Made by a program: the position numbers and the translations under genes. Below, one piece after another: positions 1 to 8,318 of a DNA stretch of 36,803 nucleotides. The notes beneath the pieces were generated by a model that ran no database searches, was not told the origin of the DNA, and saw nothing but the letters and a program-made list of their open reading frames with translations. Position 1 is the stretch's first letter; every line of letters starts with the position of its first letter. The stretch is from a virus, in IMG/VR virus record IMGVR_UViG_3300038701_001692, positions 1 through 36,803 of that record; one strand, given 5' to 3'.

Positions 1-1706
1 GCGAACGATTGGCATTTCGGGCGAAAGGCTACGATTTACCGGCGTGGACCTGCACAATGGTACGCGCTACGTACTGCGGTCTTCCGGCAAGCCTGGCACA
101 AGCCGGGGAGGCGTTGGGGCTACCCGTTCAAAAAGACGCCGCCGGGAAAGCCCTCATTCGGTATTGGTCTTTACCATGCAAGCCAACAAAGGCAAACGGC
201 GGGCGGACGCGGAACATGCCAGACGATAACCCCGAGAAGTGGCAGGCATTTTGCGATTACCTCCAGGACGACGTAGCCACAACGCGCGAACTTTACCGGG
301 CCTTGTCGCCCTTCCGGTTTACCGAGCAGGAAAATTATTTGCTCGATCAAAAAATTAACGACACTGGCATTTTGGTAGACGCCGGTTTGGTGGACCACGC
401 CATTGAGCTGGACCGGATAGCAGCGCACGAACTAAGCATTGAAGCCCGGAAACTTACCGGGCTGGATAACCCAAACAGCCTTCCGCAGCTGGCCGGGTGG
501 TTAACGGATCAAACCGGCGAAGAAGTAGAAAGCCTTAGAAAGGACGCCGTTATTGACATGCTGGCCAGCGCGGAAGGCGATGTAAAAAGGGCGTTGGAGC
601 TTCGCCTGCAATCGAGCAAAACGAGCGTAAAAAAATACCAGGCTGCGAGGAATTACCTTTGCTGCGACAATCGGGCGCGCGGGGTGTTTCAGTTTTACGG
701 CGCAGGCCGGACTGGCCGCTGGGCCGGGCGGGGTATTCAGGTACAAAACATGCCGCGTAATTACATGCGGACGCTCGAATTGGCGCGGGGCTTGGTGCAA
801 TCCGGGGACTTTGAAACGCTTAATTTTCTGTACTCCGATTCGCAGCAAGTTTTAAAGGAACTTATTCGAACAATGCTTATTCCCGAGCCGGGAAACGTCT
901 TTTTGGTTGCTGACTTTTCAGCGATTGAAGCCCGCGTCTTGTCCTGGCTTTCCGGTGAACGCTGGCGGATTGAAGTTTTTGAAACGCACGGTAAAATTTA
1001 CGAAGCGTCGGCGGCGGCCATGTTCGGGGTGCCCATTGAGCAAATCGGTAAAGGTAGCCCGTACCGCCAGCGCGGCAAAATAGCTGAACTGGCGTTAGGG
1101 TACCAGGGCGGCGTCGGTGCGCTCAAGCAAATGGGCGGCGAAAAAATGGGCCTCGACGAAAACGAAATGGATCAAATCGTTAAGCGGTGGCGGAAAGCAA
1201 ACCCGAGTATTTCGCGCTATTGGTCCCGCGTGGAGGAGGCAGCAAAACGAGCGGTACGCGATCCGGGGCGGCGCGTTAAGCTGGGGGCGGTTAGTTTCTT
1301 TTGCGAGGCTGGCGCGCTTATTATCGAGCTGCCATCGGGCCGGTGGCTCGTTTACCAAAACCCCAGACTGATTCCGGGGCGGTTTGGCGAAATGCTTACT
1401 TTTTTTGGCGTGGATCAAACGACGCGGAAATACACCCGGCAGGATACATACGGAGGCAAGCTGGTAGAAAACATAGTTCAGGCCGTTTCCCGTGATTTGC
1501 TTGCCTACTCCATGCGTAACGTCGATGCGGCGGGATTTAAGATAGTTTTGCACGTTCACGACGAGATAGTCGCGGAGCACCCGGGGGCAGACCCGGCGGG
1601 TGATCTGGTCAAATTAATTAAAGTTATGACAGAAAAACCGGATTGGGCCGAGGGTCTTCCACTTAATGCCGACGGGTTCACGTCACATTTTTACCAAAAA
1701 GATTAA
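1..1706 (+). CDS. Family A DNA polymerase, C-terminal part (rest at 36460-36803)
   Basis: Replicative DNA polymerase with a proofreading domain. This piece is open at its 5' end; joined in frame through the terminal overlap with the 36460 piece it gives one protein of about 640 aa. Visible polymerase motifs (full-protein numbering) are motif A VADFSAIEAR with its Asp near 377, motif B K-x-AELALGYQGG around 430-440, and motif C HVHDE near 592. These match family A enzymes of phage type. The internal TTG at position 9 is not a start, only the first start-like codon in a truncated frame. Transcribed with the ssDNA-binding protein upstream; promoter P1 follows directly after its stop. Confident call. 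Confidence 0.95.
   Translation, partial: ERLAFRAKGYDLPAWTCTMVRATYCGLPASLAQAGEALGLPVQKDAAGKALIRYWSLPCKPTKANGGRTRNMPDDNPEKWQAFCDYLQDDVATTRELYRALSPFRFTEQENYLLDQKINDTGILVDAGLVDHAIELDRIAAHELSIEARKLTGLDNPNSLPQLAGWLTDQTGEEVESLRKDAVIDMLASAEGDVKRALELRLQSSKTSVKKYQAARNYLCCDNRARGVFQFYGAGRTGRWAGRGIQVQNMPRNYMRTLELARGLVQSGDFETLNFLYSDSQQVLKELIRTMLIPEPGNVFLVADFSAIEARVLSWLSGERWRIEVFETHGKIYEASAAAMFGVPIEQIGKGSPYRQRGKIAELALGYQGGVGALKQMGGEKMGLDENEMDQIVKRWRKANPSISRYWSRVEEAAKRAVRDPGRRVKLGAVSFFCEAGALIIELPSGRWLVYQNPRLIPGRFGEMLTFFGVDQTTRKYTRQDTYGGKLVENIVQAVSRDLLAYSMRNVDAAGFKIVLHVHDEIVAEHPGADPAGDLVKLIKVMTEKPDWAEGLPLNADGFTSHFYQKD
2..127. repeat. Direct terminal overlap, left copy
   Basis: Identical over 126 bases to 36678-36803. 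The match breaks at base 1 (g here, t at 36677). The t version gives Phe in the conserved exonuclease motif HNAAFE, while the g version would give Cys, so base 1 is probably the erroneous base. A repeat of this length inside a gene whose reading frame closes across it is best read as an assembly overlap on a circular or circularly permuted molecule, not a biological terminal repeat. Confidence 0.9.
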
Positions 1707-1712
1707 ATATTT

Positions 1713-1744
1713 TTTGGTATTTTGTGAAACTTTGTTTAATATTG
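1713..1744 (+). promoter_or_regulatory. Promoter P1, Bacteroidota type
   Basis: TTTG at 1713-1716, a 20-bp spacer, then TAATATTG at 1737-1744. This fits the Bacteroidota primary-sigma consensus (TTTG near -33, TAnnTTTG near -7) with one mismatch. The predicted start is near 1751, giving a leader of roughly 16 nt before the ATG at 1767. It would drive the pentapeptide-repeat and clamp-like genes. The -7 box and spacer length are the same as in promoter P3 (33507-33538). Confidence 0.75.
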
Positions 1745-1766
1745 TAGAACACTAATTTTAAAAGCT

Positions 1767-2165
1767 ATGATTACTATTAAAAAACTAAACGGCGAAACTC
1801 TGCTTGAATTAGACCGAAGCCGCTTATCCGGGGCCAATTTGTACGGGGCCAATTTGTACGGGGCCGATTTGTCCGGGGCCGATTTGTACGGGGCCAATTT
1901 GTACGGGGCCGATTTGTCCGGGGCCGATTTGTCCTGGGCCGATTTGTCCTGGGCCAATTTGCCTATTTTCTCAAAATGGTCTTTGTCGCACACTACGGAC
2001 GGCGTTATTAAAATCGGGTGCCGGGCAAAAACGGTGGAGGAGTGGGATAAATGGTTTTCAGGAAACGAGACGTTTGAAACCCCACGCGATACGCCCGAAT
2101 TTAAGCGAATACAGGCTTCCTACGAGGCGCACAAAATTTACTATTTATTAACCAAATCCCTTTAA
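1767..2165 (+). CDS. Pentapeptide-repeat protein
   Basis: 132 aa. Residues about 18-52 are a run of A(D/N)LxG-type pentapeptides encoded by near-identical 15-bp DNA repeats (about 1830-1960). Such runs fold as a right-handed beta-helix; some family members mimic DNA, but this run is short. The C-terminal 80 residues are not repetitive ([22 protein letters not shown]) and resemble the conserved tail found on other phage pentapeptide proteins. First gene after promoter P1 and 2 nt before the clamp-like gene. The role is unknown; a replication-linked or host-takeover function is a guess from position. Confidence 0.8.
   Translation: MITIKKLNGETLLELDRSRLSGANLYGANLYGADLSGADLYGANLYGADLSGADLSWADLSWANLPIFSKWSLSHTTDGVIKIGCRAKTVEEWDKWFSGNETFETPRDTPEFKRIQASYEAHKIYYLLTKSL
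1828..1961 (+). repeat. 15-bp tandem repeats encoding pentapeptides
   Basis: Successive units of the form GGGGCC(A/G)ATTTGTNC encode [10 protein letters not shown] and similar pentapeptides. The near-identity at DNA level suggests recent expansion by slippage or unequal recombination. Confidence 0.85.
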
Positions 2166-2167
2166 TC

Positions 2168-2731
2168 ATGTTACCCAAACTTCATTTAATTTGCTCAAAA
2201 AACATTTTGCAACCCGCCCTGAATCATGTTCGCATTACCCGGCAAGATTTACAGGCGGCAAACGGCCACGTGGCCGCCATCGTGCCGACGGATAGTCTTT
2301 CGATTACGAACAAAAACGAACTCCCGGAGGAGCCTATTTACTTGCATTTCGAAAACTGGAAGCTGCTAACCGCTGCTTCGATTGGTTCGGTTATCTGGGA
2401 TGCCGAAAGAAGCCATTTCGTAGTGATTTACAAGGGCAACAAACCCAACGCCGTTGTGCCTGTGTCTACCGATCCGGGCGGCAATTTTCCCGACATACCC
2501 GCCGTTTTACCAAGGTGGGAAGACGCCGAGCCGCTAAAGTGTATCGGGTTTAACGCGAAGTCGTTGTCTGATCTGGTGGAGGCCATTTCAGACCCAACGG
2601 AAAAGATTAAAAACGTCGCCCTCCGAATGTTTGCCGTAAACCGGGCCATGCTGGCAAAAACCCCTAATGCCGATTTAGGCGGTACAGGTTTAATTATGCC
2701 CATTATGTTATTGCCCGAAATGTACGGGTAG
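2168..2731 (+). CDS. Sliding-clamp-like protein (DnaN fold, divergent)
   Basis: 187 aa. The N-terminus (LHLICSKNILQPALNHVRI, then a segment ending in GHVAAIVPTDSL) resembles the strand-helix-strand clamp module in which a 'TDAH'-like turn is followed by a hydrophobic strand. The C-terminus (IGFNAKSLSDLVEAI, later GLIMPIML) resembles the last clamp domain, where a 'MPV/MPI' strand is typical. At 187 aa it is about half the length of bacterial DnaN, as expected of a one- or two-domain phage clamp that would oligomerise. Location between polymerase and primase-helicase fits a processivity factor. The assignment rests on pattern resemblance only. Confidence 0.55.
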   Translation: MLPKLHLICSKNILQPALNHVRITRQDLQAANGHVAAIVPTDSLSITNKNELPEEPIYLHFENWKLLTAASIGSVIWDAERSHFVVIYKGNKPNAVVPVSTDPGGNFPDIPAVLPRWEDAEPLKCIGFNAKSLSDLVEAISDPTEKIKNVALRMFAVNRAMLAKTPNADLGGTGLIMPIMLLPEMYG

Positions 2732-2734
2732 TGG

Positions 2735-2756
2735 AAAGCCCTTCGGGGCTTTTTGC
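2735..2756 (+). terminator. Intrinsic terminator after clamp-like gene
   Basis: AAAGCCC-TTCG-GGGCTTT, a perfect 7-bp stem with a UUCG tetraloop, followed by TT-G-C-TTT. It starts 3 bp after the stop of the clamp-like gene and lies just ahead of the primase-helicase gene, so it may attenuate readthrough. Confidence 0.8.
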
Positions 2757-2771
2757 TTTACTCAAAACTGT

Positions 2772-5129
2772 ATGACAAAAGATACGATATTAGAAATAGC
2801 GGTTGCCTTTACGGCCCAGGCCCGGAGCTGGAAGAACAAAAAAATTAGCTGGGGTGATTTCCTGAATAAGTTGCGCACGCCGGTTGTTCGGGATATTACT
2901 TTTAAGGATTTCAAAGCCTTAACTAAAAAAGATGCGGCCCGGATAAAGGACGTTGGCGGATACGTTGGCGGATACCTTAGAGGGGGAAAGCGGAGCCCGT
3001 CGAATGTAAGTTACAGGCAACTATTAACGCTTGACATAGATTTTGCCACCCCGGATTTTTGGGAGGCTTTCAACTTCGTGTACGATTGCGAGGCGGTCCT
3101 TCACGGCACCATGAGCAGCGCGCCGGACGCGCCGAGATACCGGTTAATTATCCCGCTATCCCGTGAATGTAGCGCGGAGGAGTACGCTGCATTATCGCGT
3201 AAAGTGGCGGGCAGCGTTGGTATGGACTTCTTCGATAATACGACCTTCGAAGTAAACCGGCTAATGTACTGGCCGAGCGTCTGTTCTGATGTTTCCCCTG
3301 AATTAGAATACCAGGAGGGGGAGTGGTTAGACGTCGATGCGGTTCTTTCCACCTACAGGGATTGGCGCGATGTGGCGGAGTGGCCGACGAACAAACAAGC
3401 CGGGGAAGATATAAGGGCGAAGGCAGCAAAGCAGGAGGACCCCCTCGAGAAACGCGGGATCGTTGGCGCATTTTGCCGTACGCATTCAATCGAGGAAGCT
3501 ATTGAACAGTTTCTCGATCGCGTCTACACTCCGGGCGGCGAAGGCCGGTACACGTATCTCAATGGATCAACGGCAAACGGCTTAGTGGTCTATGATGGCA
3601 AATACGCTTATTCACACCATGGCACCGATCCGGCGGGCGGTTTGCTTTGTAACGCATTTGATCTGGTGCGTGTTCATCGGTTCGGCGAATTGGACAAAGC
3701 CCCAAACAGCCTGAAAAGTTTTAAGGCCATGGAAGAATTTTGCCTCCAAGACAAATCGGTAAAAAGCACGTTGGCACGCGAGTTAAAGGAAGCCTACGCC
3801 TCCGATTTTGAAGATGAAGCGGGCGAGGGATCGGAGGCACCGGGTACGGATTGGCTGGAAGACATGGACATGGATACACGCGGACAGGCGTTTTTGGCGA
3901 CGGCAAAAAACATAGATTTAGTTTTCTCAAATGACCCCGCGCTGAAAGGTTTGTTTGCGCTGAACCAATTTGATAACAAACCCGCCGTTCTGCGGTCTTC
4001 ACCCTGGCGTGAAATAAAAGAAGCGGAACCGATGCGGGACGTGGATCTTTCCGGGCTGCGAAATTACATTGAAAAGGCGTACGGCATAGCGGCGAAAGAA
4101 AAAGTGGCGGACTGCCTGAAATTGGAGTTACACCGAAACGCCTGGCACCCGATCCGGGAGTATCTGAACGGGCTAATTTGGGACGGTGAAAAGCGGGTGG
4201 ATCATTTGTTCATTGATTTCTTCGGCTGCGATAACACAGCATATTCCAGGGAGGCGGCCCGCAAAACGCTTTGCGGCGCGGTGGCGCGTGTATTCAGGCC
4301 GGGCGTGAAGTTCGATCTGGTCCCGGTGATAATAGGCGACGAAGGAATAATGAAAAGTACGTTTTGGGCGCGGTTGGGTGGGCGGTGGTACTCCGATACT
4401 TTTTTTAAGGTGGAGGGGAAAGAAGGCCTGGAGCAATTGCACGGGGCTTGGATTCTGGAAATAGCCGAGCTGGCCGGGCTTCGAAAGTCGGATGCCGAAA
4501 GCACAAAGCATTTTCTAACCAAGCAAATTGACCAATTCAGACCGGCATACGGGCATGTGATTGAAAGCTATCCGCGGCAGAATATCTTTGTGGGTACTAC
4601 CAATATCCGCGACTTTCTGAAAGACCCGACCGGCAACCGGAGGTTCCTGCCTATCCTTGCAAATATGGCTAACAGTACTAAGTCGGTCGATACCGATCTG
4701 GTAGGGGATACAATCCATCAAATTTGGGCCGAGGCGGCCCATTACTTCATGCAGGGCGAACGGTTGTATCTAGGTAGCGAAGCGGCGACCCAGGCGAAGG
4801 CCATACAGGCGGGGCACATGGAACGAGACGAGCGCGCCGGATTGATAGAACGGTTTTTGGACAAGCTGCTTCCCGAGGAATGGGATCAACTGGATACTTG
4901 GGAACGGCAAGCCTTTGCGGCGGATAGCAAGGAAACCGGAACGGTAGAGCGTACGCAGGTAACCGTTGCGGAAATTTGGTGCGAGTGCTTGGGCAAGAAC
5001 CGTGAAGGCATGAGCCGGTACAATACCCGAGAAATTAACGATCTACTCAAATCGCTGGGCTGGGTTTATACCGGAAGCGTTAAGAGCGTTCCTCTATACG
5101 GGAAGCAGCGAATTTTCACTAAAAACTAA
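2772..5129 (+). CDS. Primase-helicase (AEP-like primase N-terminus, VapE/SF3-like helicase C-terminus)
   Basis: 785 aa. The N-terminal domain has LDIDF near residue 88 (a DxD primase motif), then HGTMSSAPDAPRYRLIIPLS and LMYWPS, matching BT4734/Prim-Pol-like domains found ahead of VapE helicases. The C-terminal half has a P-loop GDEGIMKST at about 522-530, a Walker B-like WILEIAEL near 560, and the arginine/sensor region TTNIRDFLKDPTGNRRFLPI. The usual GK of the P-loop is MK here. It would prime and unwind at the fork together with the family A polymerase and ssDNA-binding protein. No replication initiator other than this is visible. Confidence 0.9.
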   Translation: MTKDTILEIAVAFTAQARSWKNKKISWGDFLNKLRTPVVRDITFKDFKALTKKDAARIKDVGGYVGGYLRGGKRSPSNVSYRQLLTLDIDFATPDFWEAFNFVYDCEAVLHGTMSSAPDAPRYRLIIPLSRECSAEEYAALSRKVAGSVGMDFFDNTTFEVNRLMYWPSVCSDVSPELEYQEGEWLDVDAVLSTYRDWRDVAEWPTNKQAGEDIRAKAAKQEDPLEKRGIVGAFCRTHSIEEAIEQFLDRVYTPGGEGRYTYLNGSTANGLVVYDGKYAYSHHGTDPAGGLLCNAFDLVRVHRFGELDKAPNSLKSFKAMEEFCLQDKSVKSTLARELKEAYASDFEDEAGEGSEAPGTDWLEDMDMDTRGQAFLATAKNIDLVFSNDPALKGLFALNQFDNKPAVLRSSPWREIKEAEPMRDVDLSGLRNYIEKAYGIAAKEKVADCLKLELHRNAWHPIREYLNGLIWDGEKRVDHLFIDFFGCDNTAYSREAARKTLCGAVARVFRPGVKFDLVPVIIGDEGIMKSTFWARLGGRWYSDTFFKVEGKEGLEQLHGAWILEIAELAGLRKSDAESTKHFLTKQIDQFRPAYGHVIESYPRQNIFVGTTNIRDFLKDPTGNRRFLPILANMANSTKSVDTDLVGDTIHQIWAEAAHYFMQGERLYLGSEAATQAKAIQAGHMERDERAGLIERFLDKLLPEEWDQLDTWERQAFAADSKETGTVERTQVTVAEIWCECLGKNREGMSRYNTREINDLLKSLGWVYTGSVKSVPLYGKQRIFTKN

Positions 5130-5134
5130 AAACT

Positions 5135-5770
5135 ATGGAAGAACTAAAAGTATTAAATTTATACGCCAGTTTAGGTGGGAACCGTTTTTGCTGGGACGAT
5201 GTGGCAAACGAATTCCAAATTAAAATAAAAGTCTTCGCCGTTGAGATAGATAAAAACTTAGGCGTTTTATACAAAACTAGATTCCCCAATGACACAGTGA
5301 TTATGGGGGACGCGCACGAATACCTTCTTCACAATTATTCCAAGTTTGATTTTATTTGGAGCTCCCCTCCGTGTCCTTCGCACAGTAAAGCGAGGTTCTG
5401 GAGGCGGAAATCAACGACGGCGTTATACCCCGATATGAAACTTTACCAAGAAATTTTATTTTTAAAATACTGGTTTTCGGGGGCTTATCTGGTGGAAAAT
5501 GTTGTGCCTTATTACGTGCCGTTAATACCCGCAAAAAAAATAGGTAGACACTTGTTTTGGTCTAACTTTGACATTCCGGAAAGCATTAATTTCCGAAAGC
5601 ATGCAATTATGGGCGGTTTGCGCGAACTTGACCAATGGTCGGAGTTTCATGCGTTCGATTTTAACCTCTACAGAGGCGAACAAAGGCGGGATAAAGTCGC
5701 GCGTAATTTAGTTGACTACCAATTAGGAGCGGATATATTCAGGCAATTTCTAAAAACTAAAAACTTGTGA
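5135..5770 (+). CDS. Small C5-cytosine DNA methyltransferase
   Basis: 211 aa. Motif I-like LNLYASLGGNRFCWD (SAM binding), motif IV SSPPCPSHS with the catalytic Cys, and motif VI-like VENV are present. The end (RGEQRRDKVARNLVDYQLGADIFRQFL) fits motifs VIII-X in compact form. Bacterial enzymes of this class usually exceed 300 aa; the target-recognition region is nearly absent. Likely marks phage DNA against restriction. Overlaps the next gene by 4 nt (GTGA). The leader carries the ACTAAAAACT tandem motif seen at two neighbouring gene junctions. Confidence 0.85.
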   Translation: MEELKVLNLYASLGGNRFCWDDVANEFQIKIKVFAVEIDKNLGVLYKTRFPNDTVIMGDAHEYLLHNYSKFDFIWSSPPCPSHSKARFWRRKSTTALYPDMKLYQEILFLKYWFSGAYLVENVVPYYVPLIPAKKIGRHLFWSNFDIPESINFRKHAIMGGLRELDQWSEFHAFDFNLYRGEQRRDKVARNLVDYQLGADIFRQFLKTKNL

Positions 5771-6006
5771 AACTTTGGGTTACTGAAATACAAGCCGTTT
5801 GCCCGATTGACGGCGAATTAAAAACGTTTTGCGGCCCAAGCGTACCCGCCCCGACAAAGCAATTAGCTTATGAATATTGCCAAAATAACGGGCTGGGTTA
5901 TTGCCGGGTGATCGGTCAGCTAGTCGCCGAAATACCATGCCGGGAAAATAGCTTTGCGCCGGATTGGGGTAAAATTCTAGATTATGAAAACACGCAAAAA
6001 AACTAA
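5767..6006 (+). CDS. Conserved hypothetical phage protein
   Basis: 79 aa from a GTG that overlaps the methyltransferase stop (GTGA). The sequence has a two-cysteine N-terminal strand (AVCPIDGELKTFCGPSVPAP), then AYEYCQNNGLGYCRVIGQLV. It resembles short cytoplasmic phage proteins that sit in replication modules, but I cannot name the family. No membrane segment or signal. Five nt separate it from the VRR-NUC gene. Confidence 0.7.
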   Translation: MKLWVTEIQAVCPIDGELKTFCGPSVPAPTKQLAYEYCQNNGLGYCRVIGQLVAEIPCRENSFAPDWGKILDYENTQKN

Positions 6007-6011
6007 AAACT

Positions 6012-6443
6012 ATGGAAGAGAAAACGATTGAAACGAAATTTCGCAAAGGAATTGGAAGGCTTGGCGGGTTGTGTATTAAGATGCCTGCCACGTTCTTTTC
6101 AGGCATACCGGATAGGCTTTGCCTTTTGCCTGGCGGCGTTATGTTTTTTGCTGAAATCAAAAAGCCAGGGGCCCGGTTGCGGTCCCGGCAGGAATACGTA
6201 AAAAAGCAGCTGGAAGCGTTGCGGTTTACCGTGTACGTTGTTGATAGCGTGGAGGCGGCGGAGCGTATTATTTACACGTACAGTTCGGATAGATTAACGC
6301 CCGGCGAAACGCGCGAACTGATCGAATTAGCTACGCTCCGGCAGTCGCTAAAATTCTATCATGCCGACAACGATTTGCCGTCGGAGCAATTGGCCAGGTA
6401 TTTTGAGTTGCGCTCTAAAAAGTACCCCGATGCTAGGGCCTGA
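6012..6443 (+). CDS. VRR-NUC domain nuclease
   Basis: 143 aa. N-terminal glutamate (IETKF), a GIPDRLCLLPGG turn, then FAEIKKPGARLRSRQ, and a Val-rich strand TVYVVDSVEAA: the PD-(D/E)xK core layout of VRR-NUC proteins (PDR, ExK, then Q). These are Holliday-junction or branched-DNA nucleases, often next to an SNF2-type helicase in phages, exactly as here. The C-terminal 50 residues are helical and extra to the core. Its 3' end overlaps the helicase start by 14 nt. Confidence 0.85.
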   Translation: MEEKTIETKFRKGIGRLGGLCIKMPATFFSGIPDRLCLLPGGVMFFAEIKKPGARLRSRQEYVKKQLEALRFTVYVVDSVEAAERIIYTYSSDRLTPGETRELIELATLRQSLKFYHADNDLPSEQLARYFELRSKKYPDARA

Positions 6444-7848
6444 AAATTTACACAGTTACCAGCGGTTCGGCGTGCAGCATATTTTAGAAAACCCCAGCGC
6501 GGGGCTTTTCCTAGATATGGGCCTGGGCAAAACGGTTACCACTTTGACGGCCATACGCGAACTTATACAACGCATGGAAGTTGATCGCGTTTTGGTTATC
6601 GGGCCGAAGCGTGTAATTGAAAGCGTCTGGGCGCAGGAGGCGTCGAACTGGTCCCATACCTCCGGGCTTTCTTTCTCGACCGTATCGGGAACGGCAAAGC
6701 AGCGAAAAACCGCGCTGGAAGTTTCCGCCGACGTGTACCTGGTAAGCCGGGATAACGTGCCCTGGCTTTGCGATCAATACGGCGGCAGCCATTTGCCTTT
6801 CGATATGCTGGTTATTGATGAACTGTCAAGTTTTAAAAACCACAATAGCCAACGGTTTAAGGCGTTGAAGCGCGTCCGCAAATCGGTTGCCCGCGTTGTG
6901 GGTTTGACCGGAACGCCAGCCCCCAACGGACTAATTGATCTTTGGGCCCAGGTGTATTTGCTTGACGGCGGCGAACGGCTGGGAGCCTCGATAGGACGGT
7001 ATCGGACCGAATACTTTCGCCCGGATAAGCAAAATGCCGGGGTCGTGTATAGCTACAAGCCGAAAGACGAAAGGCAGGGCGACCGGATATACAAGCAAAT
7101 AGGCGACATAGTTGTAAGCATGAAGGCGACCGATTATTTGGATATGCCCGAGAAAGTTGTAATTAACCAGCGCGTCGAATTTCCGCCCGCGCTGGTGGAA
7201 AAATACAAAACGTTTGAACGTGATTTGGTCCTTGATCTATTGAGCGAATTGGGAGAACAGCAAATAAGCGTGGCGACGGCGGCGGCATTATCCAATAAGT
7301 TGCTGCAGTTCGCGAATGGCGCGGTGTACGATGAAACCGGCGCGTTTCACACCGTGCATGATTTGAAGCTGGAAGCCCTGGACGAGATCCGGGAGGCGGC
7401 CAACGGCAGGCCGCTGCTTGTCGCGGTGGCATTCAGGCACGACGCCGCGCGGCTATTGAAGCGGTACGGGCGGAAAGCCGAGGTGCGCGTATTGGATGGC
7501 CAGCGGGATATTGACGATTGGAACGCAGGCAAAATTGATATGCTAATCCTCCACCCCGCCAGCGGAGGGCACGGGCTTAACATCCAGCACGGTTCGAATT
7601 ACGTTGTTTGGTTCGGCCTTAACTGGTCCCTGGAGCTTTACAAACAGCTAGTGGCGCGCCTGTGGAGGCAGGGGCAGAAAGCCAGGCAGGTTTTCATTTA
7701 TCACATTGTTAGTGCCGGTACGCTCGACGAGCGTGTTCTTAGGGCAATCGCAAAGAAAGACGGTACAGAGGCCGAGTTAATGGAATCCGTGAAGGCTGAA
7801 AAGTCAATGATTGAAGCCGTCCGGGATATTGTAAGCTCGTACAAATGA
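6430..7848 (+). CDS. SNF2/DEAD-like superfamily 2 helicase
   Basis: 472 aa from ATG 6430; an upstream ATG at 6361 would run deep into the VRR-NUC gene and its extension looks like out-of-frame translation, so I reject it. Motifs: GLFLDMGLGKT (Walker A, residues 27-35), VIDELSSFKN (motif II near 130, DELS in place of DEAH), LTGTPAPNG (motif III near 159), and QLVARLWRQGQ (motif VI near 408). Expected to remodel replication or recombination intermediates with the preceding nuclease. Last gene before promoter P2. Confidence 0.92.
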   Translation: MLGPENLHSYQRFGVQHILENPSAGLFLDMGLGKTVTTLTAIRELIQRMEVDRVLVIGPKRVIESVWAQEASNWSHTSGLSFSTVSGTAKQRKTALEVSADVYLVSRDNVPWLCDQYGGSHLPFDMLVIDELSSFKNHNSQRFKALKRVRKSVARVVGLTGTPAPNGLIDLWAQVYLLDGGERLGASIGRYRTEYFRPDKQNAGVVYSYKPKDERQGDRIYKQIGDIVVSMKATDYLDMPEKVVINQRVEFPPALVEKYKTFERDLVLDLLSELGEQQISVATAAALSNKLLQFANGAVYDETGAFHTVHDLKLEALDEIREAANGRPLLVAVAFRHDAARLLKRYGRKAEVRVLDGQRDIDDWNAGKIDMLILHPASGGHGLNIQHGSNYVVWFGLNWSLELYKQLVARLWRQGQKARQVFIYHIVSAGTLDERVLRAIAKKDGTEAELMESVKAEKSMIEAVRDIVSSYK

Positions 7849-7877
7849 AACTTTTTTTAATAATTTATTAAAGTTTG

Positions 7878-7909
7878 TTTGCATAATTCGTTTGGGTTGC
7901 GTACCTTAG
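7878..7909 (+). promoter_or_regulatory. Promoter P2, Bacteroidota type
   Basis: TTTG at 7878-7881, a 20-bp spacer, then TACCTTAG at 7902-7909, a 7/8 match to TAnnTTTG. It lies in an AT-rich gap after the helicase and 33 bp before the ATG at 7943. It would drive the small-protein operon ending at the 9136 terminator. Confidence 0.75.
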
Positions 7910-7942
7910 CGTTATACAAAAACAACAAAAACAACGAAGGAA

Positions 7943-8215
7943 ATGAAAACTTATAGTAAAGTAGTATCAGAAAAAACAGTAGTAGTCGGCGGGCAGGATA
8001 ATTTAGGCGCAAAGGCTGATTTTCTACAGGTAGAAGAAGAGTGCAACAATGGACAAAATTATTTTAGGGTGTACTTTCTAACGAAGACTGACGGACAACC
8101 GCTAAAAACTTTTCACAGTAAAGAAGAGGCGGTAGACGCTTGTAGAAAATCTATTAGACCACTAAAAGTACCTGTAAGCCACGTTAACTTGCGCTATTTT
8201 ATTTTTGAACTTTAA
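7943..8215 (+). CDS. Hypothetical protein
   Basis: 90 aa, not recognised. Mixed polar sequence with predicted strands (NYFRVYFLTKTDGQPLKTF) followed by a helix (SKEEAVDACRKSI), which suggests a small alpha/beta fold. No signal peptide or membrane segment. First gene after promoter P2; its base composition is more AT-rich than its neighbours, which may mark it as a recently acquired early gene. Confidence 0.7.
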   Translation: MKTYSKVVSEKTVVVGGQDNLGAKADFLQVEEECNNGQNYFRVYFLTKTDGQPLKTFHSKEEAVDACRKSIRPLKVPVSHVNLRYFIFEL

Positions 8216-8243
8216 ATTAGTAAAACTGTAAACAAAAACAATC

Positions 8244-8318
8244 ATGCTAAATCTATTTGTAATTATTATCTCACAGGTTCTTATATGGGGGGCCGCTCTA
8301 ATCCTTTCAAGAAAATGA
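8244..8318 (+). CDS. 24-aa single-span membrane peptide
   Basis: Reads MLNLFVIIISQVLIWGAALI then LSRK and stop. Almost the whole peptide is one hydrophobic helix ending in a positive cap. Its TGA overlaps the ATG of the next gene (ATGA at 8315-8318), a typical coupled junction, which both supports translation and fixes the downstream start. Function unknown. Confidence 0.5.
   Translation: MLNLFVIIISQVLIWGAALILSRK

Noticed and set aside
2434-2444. GGCAACAAA match to the module boxes inside the clamp-like gene
   Set aside because: Single match within codons, no second box nearby; expected by chance at this genome size, like the one near 35640.
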